Positions 1 through 8,948 are shown, numbered from the stretch's first letter. The stretch: DNA of 64,000 nt from Blautia sp. (GCA_017515325.1 JAFWGA010000043.1:1-64000); one strand, 5' to 3'. Program-made: numbers and translations. Notes: generated from the sequence alone by a model not told the origin.

Positions 1-20
1 AATATCGGGGAGGATTGTGG

Positions 21-90
21 GTTGCTGCCTGCCAGTGGCAGGCGTTTAGCAACGACCGGTTCTGATGCCCGGTGGGCATCGTTTAGAACC
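21..90. repeat. Pair of matched bulged hairpins
   Basis: Two 33-nt units lie four bases apart (21-53 and 58-90) and fold the same way: outer stem of 6 bp, inner stem of 7 bp, loop of 3 nt, then a 4-nt bulge GTTT on the 3' side. Unit 1 pairs GTTGCT with AGCAAC and GCCTGCC with GGCAGGC. Unit 2 pairs GGTTCT with AGAACC and GATGCCC with GGGCATC. The stems differ in sequence but keep full pairing, while the bulge and the AG after it are constant. This is seen directly. Function is unknown; it may be a repeat element or a structured RNA. A reading frame is open from the left edge to 216, so coding cannot be excluded. Confidence 0.7.
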
Positions 91-102
91 GACCGAGCCG
101 GA

Positions 103-142
103 GGCGAGACCCGACAGGCGAGACCCGACAGGCGAGACCGCG
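103..142. repeat. 14-nt tandem repeat after the hairpins
   Basis: The unit GGCGAGACCCGACA occurs at 103-116 and 117-130 and begins a third time at 131, where it diverges (GGCGAGACCGCG). It follows the hairpin pair directly and probably belongs to the same element. From about 145 the sequence becomes AT-rich and runs into the ribosome site (AAGGAG near 215) of the downstream signalling gene. Confidence 0.75.
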
Positions 143-228
143 AAACAATCCGTAGAATCACTTTTTACTGGAAAATCATATATGATTTCAGTGAAAAAGC
201 CTGTCCCACACGATAAGGAGCATTTGTT

Positions 229-3075
229 ATGACACTTCAGGATTTATGGAATGACCTTGGGCTCACGCAGGAGATTCAATTGGCCGAAGAGCTTTCTCGG
301 ATGCCCTATGATGAGCTGATAGAGATCAATCTAAGCGACGGAAGCTTTCATACGCTCAGGCATGTGAGCAATAAATACATGGGGAATGTGCTGAAAGGGG
401 ACTTTTCGCAGCTCTGTTTCTTTGCCTTGAAGCGGTTTATCCACCCGGAGGATAGAAAAGCCTTCGAAGCCTTCTCCGACCTTGCCACCATGAGAGATCG
501 TCTTTCCCGTGGTTTTCTGACTGGCCGATTCCGCTTTAAAGGAACAGATGGCAGTTGGATCGAGACAAGTCAGCTCCTGGTATCCGGAGAAGAGCTTGGC
601 TTTGGTCCGGACATCGTCCGCTGCTATGTCTTTGATCTGAAGCCGAAGACCGATCATTCCGAACCGGAAGCGGTTTCTCTTCGGGCTGAAGAAATCACCG
701 GAATTATGGAGGGAACAGACTTTTTCCGCTATGTCGAGCATAATCTCACGAAATACGACGGCAGCTGGTGCATCCTAGATATCATCATAGAAAAATTCAA
801 GCTTTTCGTAGACTGGTATGGAGTCGGGCAGGGAAGGTATCTGCTCACTGAGGCAGGTGACCTTTTGAAGGAGAAGGCCGGGGAAATGGGCGGCTATGCC
901 GGATATCTTGGCCAGGAAGGTTTTGTCCTGGTTCTTCCTTTCGACCAAAAAAGGATTGCGGATCTGTTTACCTGTTTCCGTACCCTGACCAATAAAATCG
1001 GGGGCAGTATTGACGGATTCACTCCCAGAATAGGGATTGCCCGTATCAATAGCCCCCATATCATGGAGTCCTTTAATGATGCCGGACTGGCTCTTGAGGA
1101 AAACCTGCGGGACATGCACTGCTTCGTTCATTACTACAATCCCGTCCTCCACCAGGAGACAAGCCAGGAATACAGGCTCGCCTATGATTTTCTGAAAGCC
1201 TTTGACAGAAACGAAATCACCTTCTATATCCAGCCGCAATGTATTGCCTCGAATCACCGGATCGTAGGAGGGGAATCCCTGGCAAGATGGAAGAAGAATG
1301 GAACATTCATCTCACCTGCGGAGTTTATCCCTGTTCTGGAACGCCATGATCTCATCACAAGGCTGGATCTGTATCTCATGGAAGCTGTCTGTCAGTGGCT
1401 TCGCAGTTGGATTGATCAGGGTCATGAGCCTGTTCCAATCTCTGTCAACATTTCCCGGATAGACATCCAGAATCTCGATATCCCGCGGACCTGCTTAAAC
1501 CTGGTCGAAAGATACGGTCTGAAGCCAAAATATCTGGAAATCGAAATCACAGAATCCGCCTACGTGGAAAACGGAGCTATTGTCACCGATACCGTTACCA
1601 GGCTGCAGGATGCCGGCTTCAAGGTACTCATGGATGATTTTGGTTCCGGATATTCCTCCCTCAACATGCTCAGGAGCATAAACGTAGACGTAATCAAGCT
1701 GGATGCCCAGTTTCTTCAAATCAGCAAAAAGGATGAACAGAAGGGCTTAAGCATCCTGGACTCCATCATAAACCTGACCAGGAACCTGGGAACTCCCGTC
1801 ATCATAGAGGGTGTGGAAACCCAGGAGCAATTCTCCTATCTTCGTGACCTGGGCTGCCGGTATATGCAGGGCTTTTACTTCTACAAGCCTATGGAGATCC
1901 CGGAGTTCGAACGGTTGATCTCTGAAAAATCCCACATTGATTTCAGCGGCTTAGTCTTCAAATCCAACGAACAGCTGCATGTCAGAGAATTTCTGGATGA
2001 AAACATCTATTCAGACGTCATGCTGAACAATATCCTGGGAGCCGTCTGCTTTTATCACTGGCATGGGGAGGATGTGGACATCATCCGCTATAACCAGCAG
2101 TTTTTCGAGCTTGTCGGGATTGACACACATGACTTTTCACAGCGGCAGACCTCTATCCAGAAATATCTGCACCCTGACGACAGGAAAAAGTTTTTTGATA
2201 TTCTCCAGGAAAGTGCCGCCCATCATGCCACAGGAGCCAAAGGAGTCATAAGAGTATATCGTCCCAATCATGTGCTGGTCTGGATCTCCCTGTCCGTTTA
2301 TTACATCGGTCGTGATGCAGAGGGGATTCTTTTCTATGGTTCTTCCCAGGATGTAACAGAAAGCCAGTCCGTCGATGCGGACATTCCCGGCGGTTACCTG
2401 AGGACGACCCTGGGGGAAGGTTATGAATTCCTTTATATCGGCAAACACTTTATGGAAATGACCGGCTACAGCAAAGCGGAGATCCGCTTCCACTTCGACT
2501 ACCGGCTGATCAATATGATACATCCTAAAGACAGAGAAGGACTGGCGCAGGACATACAGGAAATATGGCAGGGCAGCAGGGATACCCCACGCCCTTATCG
2601 GCTGAAAACAAAAAAAGGCGGCTATATTTATGTCGTGGAACAATGCCGGTTGACGGACTTTTACGGTGCCCCGTGCTGGCAGAGTGTCCTCCTGGAAATC
2701 ACGGACATCATGCGGTCCCGGAACCAGATGCGGGTTCTGTCTCAGTTTCTGACCGACAGCATCCTGCTTCTCCACCGATATGAGCAGAATCTGGTCTACG
2801 AGGTTGCCGTCCATGGGCTGGAGAGCACACTGGGCTTAGACCAGGCAGCATTTGAAAGGCTTCTGAATTCCGGTGAATTCTGCCACTGGATCGAAGGCCA
2901 CAAGGATATTCCTCACAGGGAATATACGGAACGCTTTATTGCCGGCATAGACGGAAGCCAGAAAGAATTGCTGGTCCATGTGCCTTCCAAAGGGGATATC
3001 CGTCTTTGCGCAAGAGCAGACCGGGTAGATGACGGGACAAGTATCGCGTATATTGTTGTTTTACGGTTATTATAG
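229..3075 (+). CDS. PAS/EAL cyclic-di-GMP phosphodiesterase-like protein
   Basis: This 948-residue cytoplasmic protein has an EAL domain at about residues 312-565. The residues expected for phosphodiesterase activity are visible: ESLAR in place of EALxR, EITES, DDFGSGYSSL, a lysine in VIKLD and IEGVET. It is therefore predicted to hydrolyse c-di-GMP. Upstream are a PAS-like fold (about 30-130) and a GGDEF-like region (about 160-300) whose signature is degenerate (GQEGF), so cyclase activity is unlikely. Two further PAS-like stretches follow the EAL domain (about 590-690 and 710-810). The last 130 residues match nothing I recognise. No membrane segment is seen. The ATG follows AAGGAG at good spacing. 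Sensory input is inferred from the PAS folds; the ligand is unknown. It ends 4 bp from the convergent neighbour with no terminator between. Confidence 0.88.
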   Translation: MTLQDLWNDLGLTQEIQLAEELSRMPYDELIEINLSDGSFHTLRHVSNKYMGNVLKGDFSQLCFFALKRFIHPEDRKAFEAFSDLATMRDRLSRGFLTGRFRFKGTDGSWIETSQLLVSGEELGFGPDIVRCYVFDLKPKTDHSEPEAVSLRAEEITGIMEGTDFFRYVEHNLTKYDGSWCILDIIIEKFKLFVDWYGVGQGRYLLTEAGDLLKEKAGEMGGYAGYLGQEGFVLVLPFDQKRIADLFTCFRTLTNKIGGSIDGFTPRIGIARINSPHIMESFNDAGLALEENLRDMHCFVHYYNPVLHQETSQEYRLAYDFLKAFDRNEITFYIQPQCIASNHRIVGGESLARWKKNGTFISPAEFIPVLERHDLITRLDLYLMEAVCQWLRSWIDQGHEPVPISVNISRIDIQNLDIPRTCLNLVERYGLKPKYLEIEITESAYVENGAIVTDTVTRLQDAGFKVLMDDFGSGYSSLNMLRSINVDVIKLDAQFLQISKKDEQKGLSILDSIINLTRNLGTPVIIEGVETQEQFSYLRDLGCRYMQGFYFYKPMEIPEFERLISEKSHIDFSGLVFKSNEQLHVREFLDENIYSDVMLNNILGAVCFYHWHGEDVDIIRYNQQFFELVGIDTHDFSQRQTSIQKYLHPDDRKKFFDILQESAAHHATGAKGVIRVYRPNHVLVWISLSVYYIGRDAEGILFYGSSQDVTESQSVDADIPGGYLRTTLGEGYEFLYIGKHFMEMTGYSKAEIRFHFDYRLINMIHPKDREGLAQDIQEIWQGSRDTPRPYRLKTKKGGYIYVVEQCRLTDFYGAPCWQSVLLEITDIMRSRNQMRVLSQFLTDSILLLHRYEQNLVYEVAVHGLESTLGLDQAAFERLLNSGEFCHWIEGHKDIPHREYTERFIAGIDGSQKELLVHVPSKGDIRLCARADRVDDGTSIAYIVVLRLL

Positions 3076-3079
3076 TATT

Positions 3080-4318
3080 TCATTTCGTCCCATCACCGGC
3101 CGCCTGATTCCAGAATGTCTGTATCTCTGCCAGGGAGGCCTTCACCGAGCCCTGCACGAAGAAGGGCTTCCCGCCTCCTCTGCCCGAAAGAGCCTGATTC
3201 ATTTCTTTTACCAGGGTGCGAAGATCCGCGTCCTTCTGGCCAATAGCATATTTGAAGCTTCCGTCGGGATTTTCGGAGAATACGGCGCAGCGGCCGCCAC
3301 AGGTCTGCATGACAGTATCGCACAGTTTTCTGACACTGTCTGAGGCAAGCCCCCTCTCCAGGAGGAGGACATTGCCTTTCCCGGCCTGCTCCCTGGCTTT
3401 TGCGGCAAAAGCTTCCTCCTCCAGGGTCAGAATTCTCCCCTTCTGTTGGAAGTTTTCCTCTGCCAGCCGGTCTACCGCCTCGGCTGTCCGGTCTATCTTA
3501 GCGGAAAGCCTGACGGATATCCTGTGATTCTGCTCATTGATCTGATTGAGGTATGTCAGAACCCGTCTGCCACAGATCATCTCAATGCGCACGCCTTCCC
3601 TGAAGCCTGTCACAGAGAGGAGCTTAGCCATACCCACTGCACCGGTTCCGGCAACATGGGTTCCGCAGCAGGCACAGGTATCCGCACCGGGGAAACGGAC
3701 GATGCGCACATCCTGCGTCAGCTCCTTCTTGCTTCGGTAATCCAGGACGGAAAGCTCCTCCGGGCTGGGATAAAAGATTTCAACGGGAGTGTTTTCCCAG
3801 ATCAGGGCATTGACATTGGCCTCGATTTCCTTCACATCCTCTGCTGTCAGCAGTCCATCGAAGTCAATGGTAACCACATCGCTGCCCAGGTGGAAGCCTA
3901 CATTGTTATAGCCAAAGCGGGAATGGATCAGGCCGCTGACCATATGCTCCCCCGAATGCTGCTGCATGAGGTCAAAGCGCCTTTCCCAGTCGATCTGCCC
4001 GATTACCAGGCTACCCGCCGGGATCGGCTCTTGTGTACGGTGCAGAATCTCACCGTCTTTCTCATGTACATCCGTCACCTCTATGCCCAGCTGCAAGGCG
4101 GCATCTTCCTTCTTTTTCCCCTCCTGCTCCCCACAGGCATCGGGGTATGTGACGAACAAGAGGCCATGATCGGCCGGCTGCCCTCCCCCCTCCGGGTAGA
4201 AGGCGGTCTGATCCAGAAGGATCAGCCAGCCCCTTTTCCCTTCCCGGCAATCCATTACCCGGGCGGTAAATTCCTTTCTGTAAGAATCTTCATAGTATAA
4301 TCGTCGTGTCTGTATCAT
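3080..4318 (-). CDS. AlaX-like alanyl-tRNA editing protein with DHHA1 domain
   Basis: The 412-residue protein resembles the editing half of alanyl-tRNA synthetase. The N-terminus has the TAFYPEGGGQ stretch typical of the AlaRS/AlaX second additional domain. The zinc-binding editing motifs are HSGEH (HxxxH) and CCGTH (CxxxH). The C-terminus has a DHHA1-type glycine-rich segment (GRGGGKP). It should deacylate Ser- or Gly-tRNA(Ala) in trans. The length fits long AlaX proteins carrying DHHA1. It is encoded alone, with a gap of 27 bp to the next minus-strand gene. Substrate choice cannot be read from sequence. Confidence 0.88.
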   Translation of the reverse strand: MIQTRRLYYEDSYRKEFTARVMDCREGKRGWLILLDQTAFYPEGGGQPADHGLLFVTYPDACGEQEGKKKEDAALQLGIEVTDVHEKDGEILHRTQEPIPAGSLVIGQIDWERRFDLMQQHSGEHMVSGLIHSRFGYNNVGFHLGSDVVTIDFDGLLTAEDVKEIEANVNALIWENTPVEIFYPSPEELSVLDYRSKKELTQDVRIVRFPGADTCACCGTHVAGTGAVGMAKLLSVTGFREGVRIEMICGRRVLTYLNQINEQNHRISVRLSAKIDRTAEAVDRLAEENFQQKGRILTLEEEAFAAKAREQAGKGNVLLLERGLASDSVRKLCDTVMQTCGGRCAVFSENPDGSFKYAIGQKDADLRTLVKEMNQALSGRGGGKPFFVQGSVKASLAEIQTFWNQAAGDGTK

Positions 4319-4345
4319 AAAAAAGCCTTTCGCACAAACTGCTGT

Positions 4346-5440
4346 TTACTGTCCCAGCTTAAATTTCATCAGAACAGGATTATGATCCGAATACACATAA
4401 TCCGTATTCTCATTCTGAACATAGGTACAGGTTACATTATCTGAAACGATAAAGCCATCCAGCACCACCGTAAAGCTGTCCTTTGAATAAGGGATATTGG
4501 TATACCGTGAAGTGCTGACCAGGCCTTCTGCGTAATTGTCACATTTGGAAAACCCTTCCGGCACCAGCTCATCAGGGAAGGAATGGCACCAGCTGTATGT
4601 ACGGTCTGCTCCGGGATTGAGCACGTTTCTCGAATCTCCGGTAAAATCATGATTCAGATCCCCGCCGCATACCACATAGTTTCCTTTTTCATATTCTGCT
4701 TTCATATCGGCAAACATCATCTCCAGCTGGGCATTTCCCTGCCCCTTTTCCACGCCATAGGCAGACAGATGGGTGTTGATCAGAATCAGCTCCTTGCCGT
4801 CTGCTGTCGGGATGCGGGAAACACTGTAACAGCGGTCCAGGTCCAACAGTTTTTTGAGTCCTTTGGAAATGGGCAGGCTGCGGCGAAGAGAGGATGTCAC
4901 TGGGAAACGGCTCTGCGTCAGGATACTGGATTTCGAAGCGCCATGTGGTTCGGTTATGGGGTACATCAGATAGGCAGAATTATAATCAATCGCCATGATG
5001 TGGTCGTATCCCTCAAACAAATCGTCGATCATTTCTACCTGGTTCACATGATAGCTTCTTGTCGCGTCTGTATCCACTTCCTGGAAGAGAACGAAATCCG
5101 GTTCATACTCCAGCGCCTTTTTTGCGGAACCTGTTATACATTCGATCACGCTCTCCTTTGAGGCAGCCCGGCTTTGCTTTCCCTCATCCATAAAAAAGGT
5201 AAAATCCGGCGTATACGCACCGAACCCGATGTTATAGCTTACTGCGGTGTATTCCCGGCCTGGCTCGGGGACCAGTGTCCGATCTGCATTTCCGGTGACC
5301 TCAAGTGCCTGTTTGTCTTCGATCCGGGAATAAGTCAGCAGGACGTAGGCAAAATAGCCAAGGACGATCACAAACAGGGCAAGGAATAGTGCGATCAGGA
5401 CTTTTACTGCTGTTTTAAATATGTTTTTCTGATGCTTCAT
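4346..5440 (-). CDS. Membrane-anchored endonuclease/exonuclease/phosphatase family protein
   Basis: The 364-residue protein starts with a short basic stretch and one hydrophobic segment (about residues 9-30), so the catalytic part probably sits outside the membrane. The rest is the DNase I-like fold: FQEVD supplies the metal-binding Glu, GGDLNHDF the Asp/Asn pair and SDHNPV the terminal Asp-His. Family members cleave nucleic acids, phosphoinositides or sphingomyelin, and the substrate here cannot be told. The frame stays open to 6136 on this strand, but the Met at 5440 is chosen because a good promoter lies 50-80 bp upstream. The alternative ATG at 5476 would leave almost no leader. Confidence 0.8.
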   Translation of the reverse strand: MKHQKNIFKTAVKVLIALFLALFVIVLGYFAYVLLTYSRIEDKQALEVTGNADRTLVPEPGREYTAVSYNIGFGAYTPDFTFFMDEGKQSRAASKESVIECITGSAKKALEYEPDFVLFQEVDTDATRSYHVNQVEMIDDLFEGYDHIMAIDYNSAYLMYPITEPHGASKSSILTQSRFPVTSSLRRSLPISKGLKKLLDLDRCYSVSRIPTADGKELILINTHLSAYGVEKGQGNAQLEMMFADMKAEYEKGNYVVCGGDLNHDFTGDSRNVLNPGADRTYSWCHSFPDELVPEGFSKCDNYAEGLVSTSRYTNIPYSKDSFTVVLDGFIVSDNVTCTYVQNENTDYVYSDHNPVLMKFKLGQ

Positions 5441-5490
5441 GATGGTGGACTCGTTTCCTTTCTTTGAGTTTGTCATTGGCTGATTGTTCC

Positions 5491-5520
5491 AGTATAAACT
5501 AAGGGGGGGGACATCGTCAA
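5491..5520 (-). promoter_or_regulatory. SigmaA promoter with G8/C8 tract in the spacer
   Basis: On the minus strand TTGACG (5520-5515) and TATACT (5496-5491) are separated by 18 bp. The spacer contains eight consecutive C on the transcribed-sense strand (G on plus, 5503-5510). Predicted transcription start is near 5484, about 44 nt before the ATG at 5440. A homopolymer in this position can change spacer length by slippage. Confidence 0.6.
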
Positions 5521-5579
5521 CTGAAAAGCCGGGGGAAGAGGCTTCTCTATGAATTCTGAAGATTGGCTGAAGTGCCGCC

Positions 5580-5608
5580 TGTACATTGTCTGTCAAATAC
5601 GGTATAAT
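5580..5608 (+). promoter_or_regulatory. Promoter for nth
   Basis: TGTACA (5580-5585) and a consensus TATAAT (5603-5608) are 17 bp apart, about 60 bp before the nth ATG. The -35 box matches consensus at four of six positions. It is divergent from the promoter of the neighbouring minus-strand gene. Confidence 0.5.
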
Positions 5609-5668
5609 GATCGACATCAGAATCTTTGACCGGCTATAGGATATGGGGTAAGAGCAGGAGGGACGCGT

Positions 5669-6349
5669 ATGAAAGAGGAGGCCGGCAAGTCCAGGGCCGT
5701 TGAAAGAGAAATTGCCAGACAGAAGGAGAAGGCGCTTCAGGTGATCGCTTTGCTGCGGGAGGCTTATCCGGATGCGGATTGCAGCCTTGATTATGACCAG
5801 GCCTGGAAGCTTTTGGTCAGTGTACGGCTGGCTGCCCAGTGTACGGATGCACGGGTGAATGTGGTGGTTCAGGATCTGTATGCGAAATTTCCTGATGTGG
5901 CCTCTCTTGCCAAAGCCCGGCCGGAGGAAATCGAGGAGCTGGTCCGGCCTTGTGGTCTGGGCCGCAGCAAAGCCAGAGATATCAGCGCCTGCATGCGCAT
6001 CCTGCAGGAAAAATATGACGGCAATGTTCCGGATAGCTTTGAGGAGCTGCTGGCTCTGCCGGGGGTCGGCCGAAAAAGCGCCAATCTGATCATGGGGGAC
6101 GTCTTCCACAAGCCTGCCATCGTAACGGATACCCATTGTATCCGGCTGGTAAACCGTATCGGCCTGGTCGATCAGATCAAGGACCCCAAAAAGGTAGAGA
6201 TGGCTTTATGGAAGATCATCCCTCCCGAGGAAGGAAACGCCCTGTGCCACCGCTTTGTGGAGCATGGCCGTGCTGTATGTACGGCAAGAACGAAGCCCTT
6301 CTGCGACAGATGCTGCCTGATCGGTGTCTGTGATCAAAGAGGAATATGA
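5669..6349 (+). CDS. nth: Endonuclease III
   Basis: The 226-residue DNA glycosylase/AP lyase removes oxidised pyrimidines in base-excision repair. The helix-hairpin-helix LPGVGRKSAN contains the catalytic lysine, and VTDTH carries the catalytic aspartate. The C-terminal [4Fe-4S] site reads C-x7-C-x2-C-x5-C (CTARTKPFCDRCC and on), one residue longer in the first gap than the E. coli C-x6-C. AGGAGG lies 7 nt before the ATG. Length is normal for the family. Confidence 0.95.
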   Translation: MKEEAGKSRAVEREIARQKEKALQVIALLREAYPDADCSLDYDQAWKLLVSVRLAAQCTDARVNVVVQDLYAKFPDVASLAKARPEEIEELVRPCGLGRSKARDISACMRILQEKYDGNVPDSFEELLALPGVGRKSANLIMGDVFHKPAIVTDTHCIRLVNRIGLVDQIKDPKKVEMALWKIIPPEEGNALCHRFVEHGRAVCTARTKPFCDRCCLIGVCDQRGI

Positions 6350-6432
6350 AATGTCAGGGGAACTTCAAAGTGTAAAGTGCTGAGTCGTTACGTGTCAGAC
6401 TGGAATATGTGTTCTAAATAAGGAGAAAAAGC

Positions 6433-7557
6433 ATGAAACAATTCGATTATCTGGTAGTGGGAAGCGGACTTTTCGGAGCCGTCTTTGCCCAACAGGCCAA
6501 GGCTGCGGGCAGAAAGGTTCTGGTCATCGATAAACGTCCTAACATTGCCGGTAATGTCTATACCCAGGAGCAGGAAGGAATCCACGTCCATATCTACGGC
6601 GCCCACATCTTCCACACCAACGATAAAACAGTCTGGGATTATGTCAATCGTTTCGCTGTTTTCAACCGTTTCACCAATTCTCCGGTGGCCAACTACCATG
6701 GGGAGCTTTATTCCCTGCCCTTCAATATGTATACCTTTAACCGGATGTGGGGGGTTGTGACGCCACAGGAGGCAGCCGAAAAGATTGAGCAGCAAAGACA
6801 GGCGGCAGGGATCTCCGAACCCAAAAACCTGGAGGAGCAGGCCATATCCTTAGTCGGAACGGATATCTATGAGAAGCTGATCAAGGGCTATACGCAAAAG
6901 CAGTGGGGACGTCCCTGTACTGAGCTGCCGGCCTTCATCATCCGTCGTCTGCCTGTCAGACTGACCTTTGACAACAATTACTTCAACGCGCTTTATCAGG
7001 GCATTCCCGTGGGCGGCTATACCAGACTGGTGGCAAATATGCTTGATGGAATTGAAGTCCGTCTGAGCCAGGATTATCTGAAGGACAAGGCGCAGTGGGA
7101 TGCCCTGGCTGACAAGGTGATTTATACCGGTCCCATTGACGCTTATTTTGGCTATCGTCTGGGGAATCTGGAATATCGTTCGGTTCGTTTCGAGACCGAA
7201 ACCCTGGATATTCCCAATTACCAGGGAAACGCGGCCGTCAATTATACGGATGCGGAAACCCCCTGGACCCGTATCATTGAGCATAAATGGTTTGAATTCG
7301 GCAAGGATGCTGACGGAAAGGATATTCCAAAGACCATCATATCCCGGGAGTATTCTTCGGAGTGGAAGCCGGGGGACGAGCCCTACTATCCCGTCAATGA
7401 CGAGAAAAACGGGAAGCTCTACGCCAGATACAAGGAGTTGGCTTCTGCGGAGAAAAACATCGTTTTTGGCGGTCGTCTGGGCGAATACAAGTACTATGAC
7501 ATGGATGCCGTGATCGCGGCAGCCCTCAGAAGCTGGCAGCAGACAGCAGGCGAGTAA
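6433..7557 (+). CDS. glf: UDP-galactopyranose mutase
   Basis: The 374-residue flavoprotein interconverts UDP-galactopyranose and UDP-galactofuranose for cell-surface glycans. The N-terminal FAD fold is VGSGLFGAV, followed by VIDKRPNIAGN. Further family blocks include HIYGAHIFHT, KQWGRP and, near the C-terminus, GGRLGEYKYYDMD. AAGGAG precedes the ATG. It follows nth after 83 bp, a gap that includes the word GCTGAGTCGTTACGT (6379-6393), nearly repeated before the ABC-F gene. A role in galactofuranose-containing polysaccharide is inferred from the family only. Confidence 0.96.
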   Translation: MKQFDYLVVGSGLFGAVFAQQAKAAGRKVLVIDKRPNIAGNVYTQEQEGIHVHIYGAHIFHTNDKTVWDYVNRFAVFNRFTNSPVANYHGELYSLPFNMYTFNRMWGVVTPQEAAEKIEQQRQAAGISEPKNLEEQAISLVGTDIYEKLIKGYTQKQWGRPCTELPAFIIRRLPVRLTFDNNYFNALYQGIPVGGYTRLVANMLDGIEVRLSQDYLKDKAQWDALADKVIYTGPIDAYFGYRLGNLEYRSVRFETETLDIPNYQGNAAVNYTDAETPWTRIIEHKWFEFGKDADGKDIPKTIISREYSSEWKPGDEPYYPVNDEKNGKLYARYKELASAEKNIVFGGRLGEYKYYDMDAVIAAALRSWQQTAGE

Positions 7558-7564
7558 GGATCCG

Positions 7565-8107
7565 GTGTATCAAGAAATGGAAAAAGAAGAAAACAAAACA
7601 GGGGAAAAAGCTCCCCGGGAAAAAACGGATCTGAAGTTCATCCTGGGAATGATGATCCTTGTCGCTGTACTTGCCTTTATCGCAGGAAATTTCTGGCGGG
7701 TGGTCATCCATCAGGCAGAACTGGACAAAGAGGCGGAGAGACTGGAGCAGCAGAAAGCAATCTCTGCTATCGTTCTGCAATATGGAGAATATCTCAAACG
7801 GACCGTTTTCGTAGACCTGGATACCCTGGACCTCTTTTATGCTGATCCCCCGAAAGAAGGAATCTATAACCGAAACGGTGTCCTGATCCGTGGAGATGTG
7901 CTGGAATATGGGGATAAGGTGCGAATCTACGGGGTAGATCGATCTTCGGAAAGGGTGAGTTCCCCTTCTGTCATTGATCCGGGACAGGAGGGGGATAAGG
8001 CCGGTCTTCCCGTCTATACAGGCATTACCCGGATGGAGCGCATCAGCAGGGCAACACTGCAAGAGGCAGACCAATATCAGAGTATCGTAGATGAGAAATT
8101 CAGATGA
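7565..8107 (+). CDS. Small membrane protein of unknown function
   Basis: I do not recognise this 180-residue protein. It has a charged N-terminus (Lys/Glu rich), one hydrophobic segment at about residues 26-45 and a soluble remainder with a small beta-rich-looking stretch (VFVDLDTLDLFYADPP and following). The start is uncertain: a GTG at 7565 is only 4 nt after an AAGGA that overlaps the glf stop, and an in-frame ATG lies at 7577. It overlaps the next gene by 4 bp (ATGA), so the two are probably co-translated. Topology is likely N-inside with the C-terminal part outside. Confidence 0.65.
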   Translation: MYQEMEKEENKTGEKAPREKTDLKFILGMMILVAVLAFIAGNFWRVVIHQAELDKEAERLEQQKAISAIVLQYGEYLKRTVFVDLDTLDLFYADPPKEGIYNRNGVLIRGDVLEYGDKVRIYGVDRSSERVSSPSVIDPGQEGDKAGLPVYTGITRMERISRATLQEADQYQSIVDEKFR

Positions 8108-8922
8108 CAGGAATAAAAGACTTCGAGGATCCACGGCTGGCACCTTATGCGAGATTAAAGGAGAACCAGCTCCTGCATTATTATGAGCCTCAGCCGGGAC
8201 TCTTTATCGCGGAAAGCGCCAAGGTGATCCGCCGTGCCATAGCAGCCGGCTATGAACCGGTCTCCTTTTTGATGGAAGAAAGGATCTACCGCTCAGACGC
8301 GGCAGATCTGACAAGGCAATTCCCCCAGACAGATCTCTATCTGATCGAACATGAAGCCATGACCCAGTTGAGAGGCTATGAGCTGACAGGGGGATTTTTG
8401 TGCGCTATGAAAAGAAAGCGCCTCCCGGCTGTTTCAGAAATATGCCGGGAGGCCAAAATGGTAGCTGTATTGGAAAGGGTTATGAATCCTACCAACCTGG
8501 GCGCGATCTTCCGCTCTGCCGCAGCCATGTTCGTGGATGCCCTTGTTTTGTCCCCCGGCTGTACGGATCCACTCTACCGCAGAGCTGCGCGAGTGAGCAT
8601 GGGCACAGTTTTTCAGGTGCCCTGGACAGTATTTCCTGGGGATATGGAAAAATGGGAAAAGGATGCCACTCAGCTCTTCCGGGAAATGGGCTTTACCACA
8701 ATAGCCCTGGCCCTAAGAGAGGACGCTGTCAGCCTTGACTGTCTTTCCCTCCCACCGTCTGCCCGCCTGGCAGTCTTTCTCGGTTCCGAAGGGGACGGCT
8801 TATCCGCTGCAAGCATCGCCCAATGCGACCATACCGTGATGATCCCCATGTCCCACGGCGTTGATTCCCTCAATGTCGCTGCGGCAAGCGCTGTAGCCTT
8901 CTGGCAGCTGGCGAAAGGGTAG
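8104..8922 (+). CDS. TrmH/SpoU-family RNA 2'-O-methyltransferase
   Basis: This 272-residue protein has the three SPOUT motifs. Motif 1 is NPTNLGAIFRSA, motif 2 is FLGSEGDGLS and motif 3 is PMSHGVDSLNVAAASA, which together form the knotted SAM site. The N-terminal 100 residues resemble the substrate-binding part of SpoU enzymes (FIAESAKVIRRA). It should methylate a ribose in tRNA or rRNA; the target is not evident. It overlaps the upstream small membrane protein by 4 bp and converges on the next gene with 26 bp between the stops and no clear terminator. Confidence 0.9.
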   Translation: MTGIKDFEDPRLAPYARLKENQLLHYYEPQPGLFIAESAKVIRRAIAAGYEPVSFLMEERIYRSDAADLTRQFPQTDLYLIEHEAMTQLRGYELTGGFLCAMKRKRLPAVSEICREAKMVAVLERVMNPTNLGAIFRSAAAMFVDALVLSPGCTDPLYRRAARVSMGTVFQVPWTVFPGDMEKWEKDATQLFREMGFTTIALALREDAVSLDCLSLPPSARLAVFLGSEGDGLSAASIAQCDHTVMIPMSHGVDSLNVAAASAVAFWQLAKG

Positions 8923-8948
8923 GGAGTCAACAGAACCGTCCCCATGTC

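Noticed and set aside
21-90. Integron attC sites or CRISPR repeats
   Set aside because: The GTTT bulge does not fit the GTTRRRY core of attC. There are only two units with a 4-nt gap, so no spacer structure is present.
5441-6136. Long N-terminal extension of the EEP-family protein
   Set aside because: The extension overlaps nth on the other strand and lies upstream of a good promoter. The Met at 5440 gives a normal membrane-anchor start.
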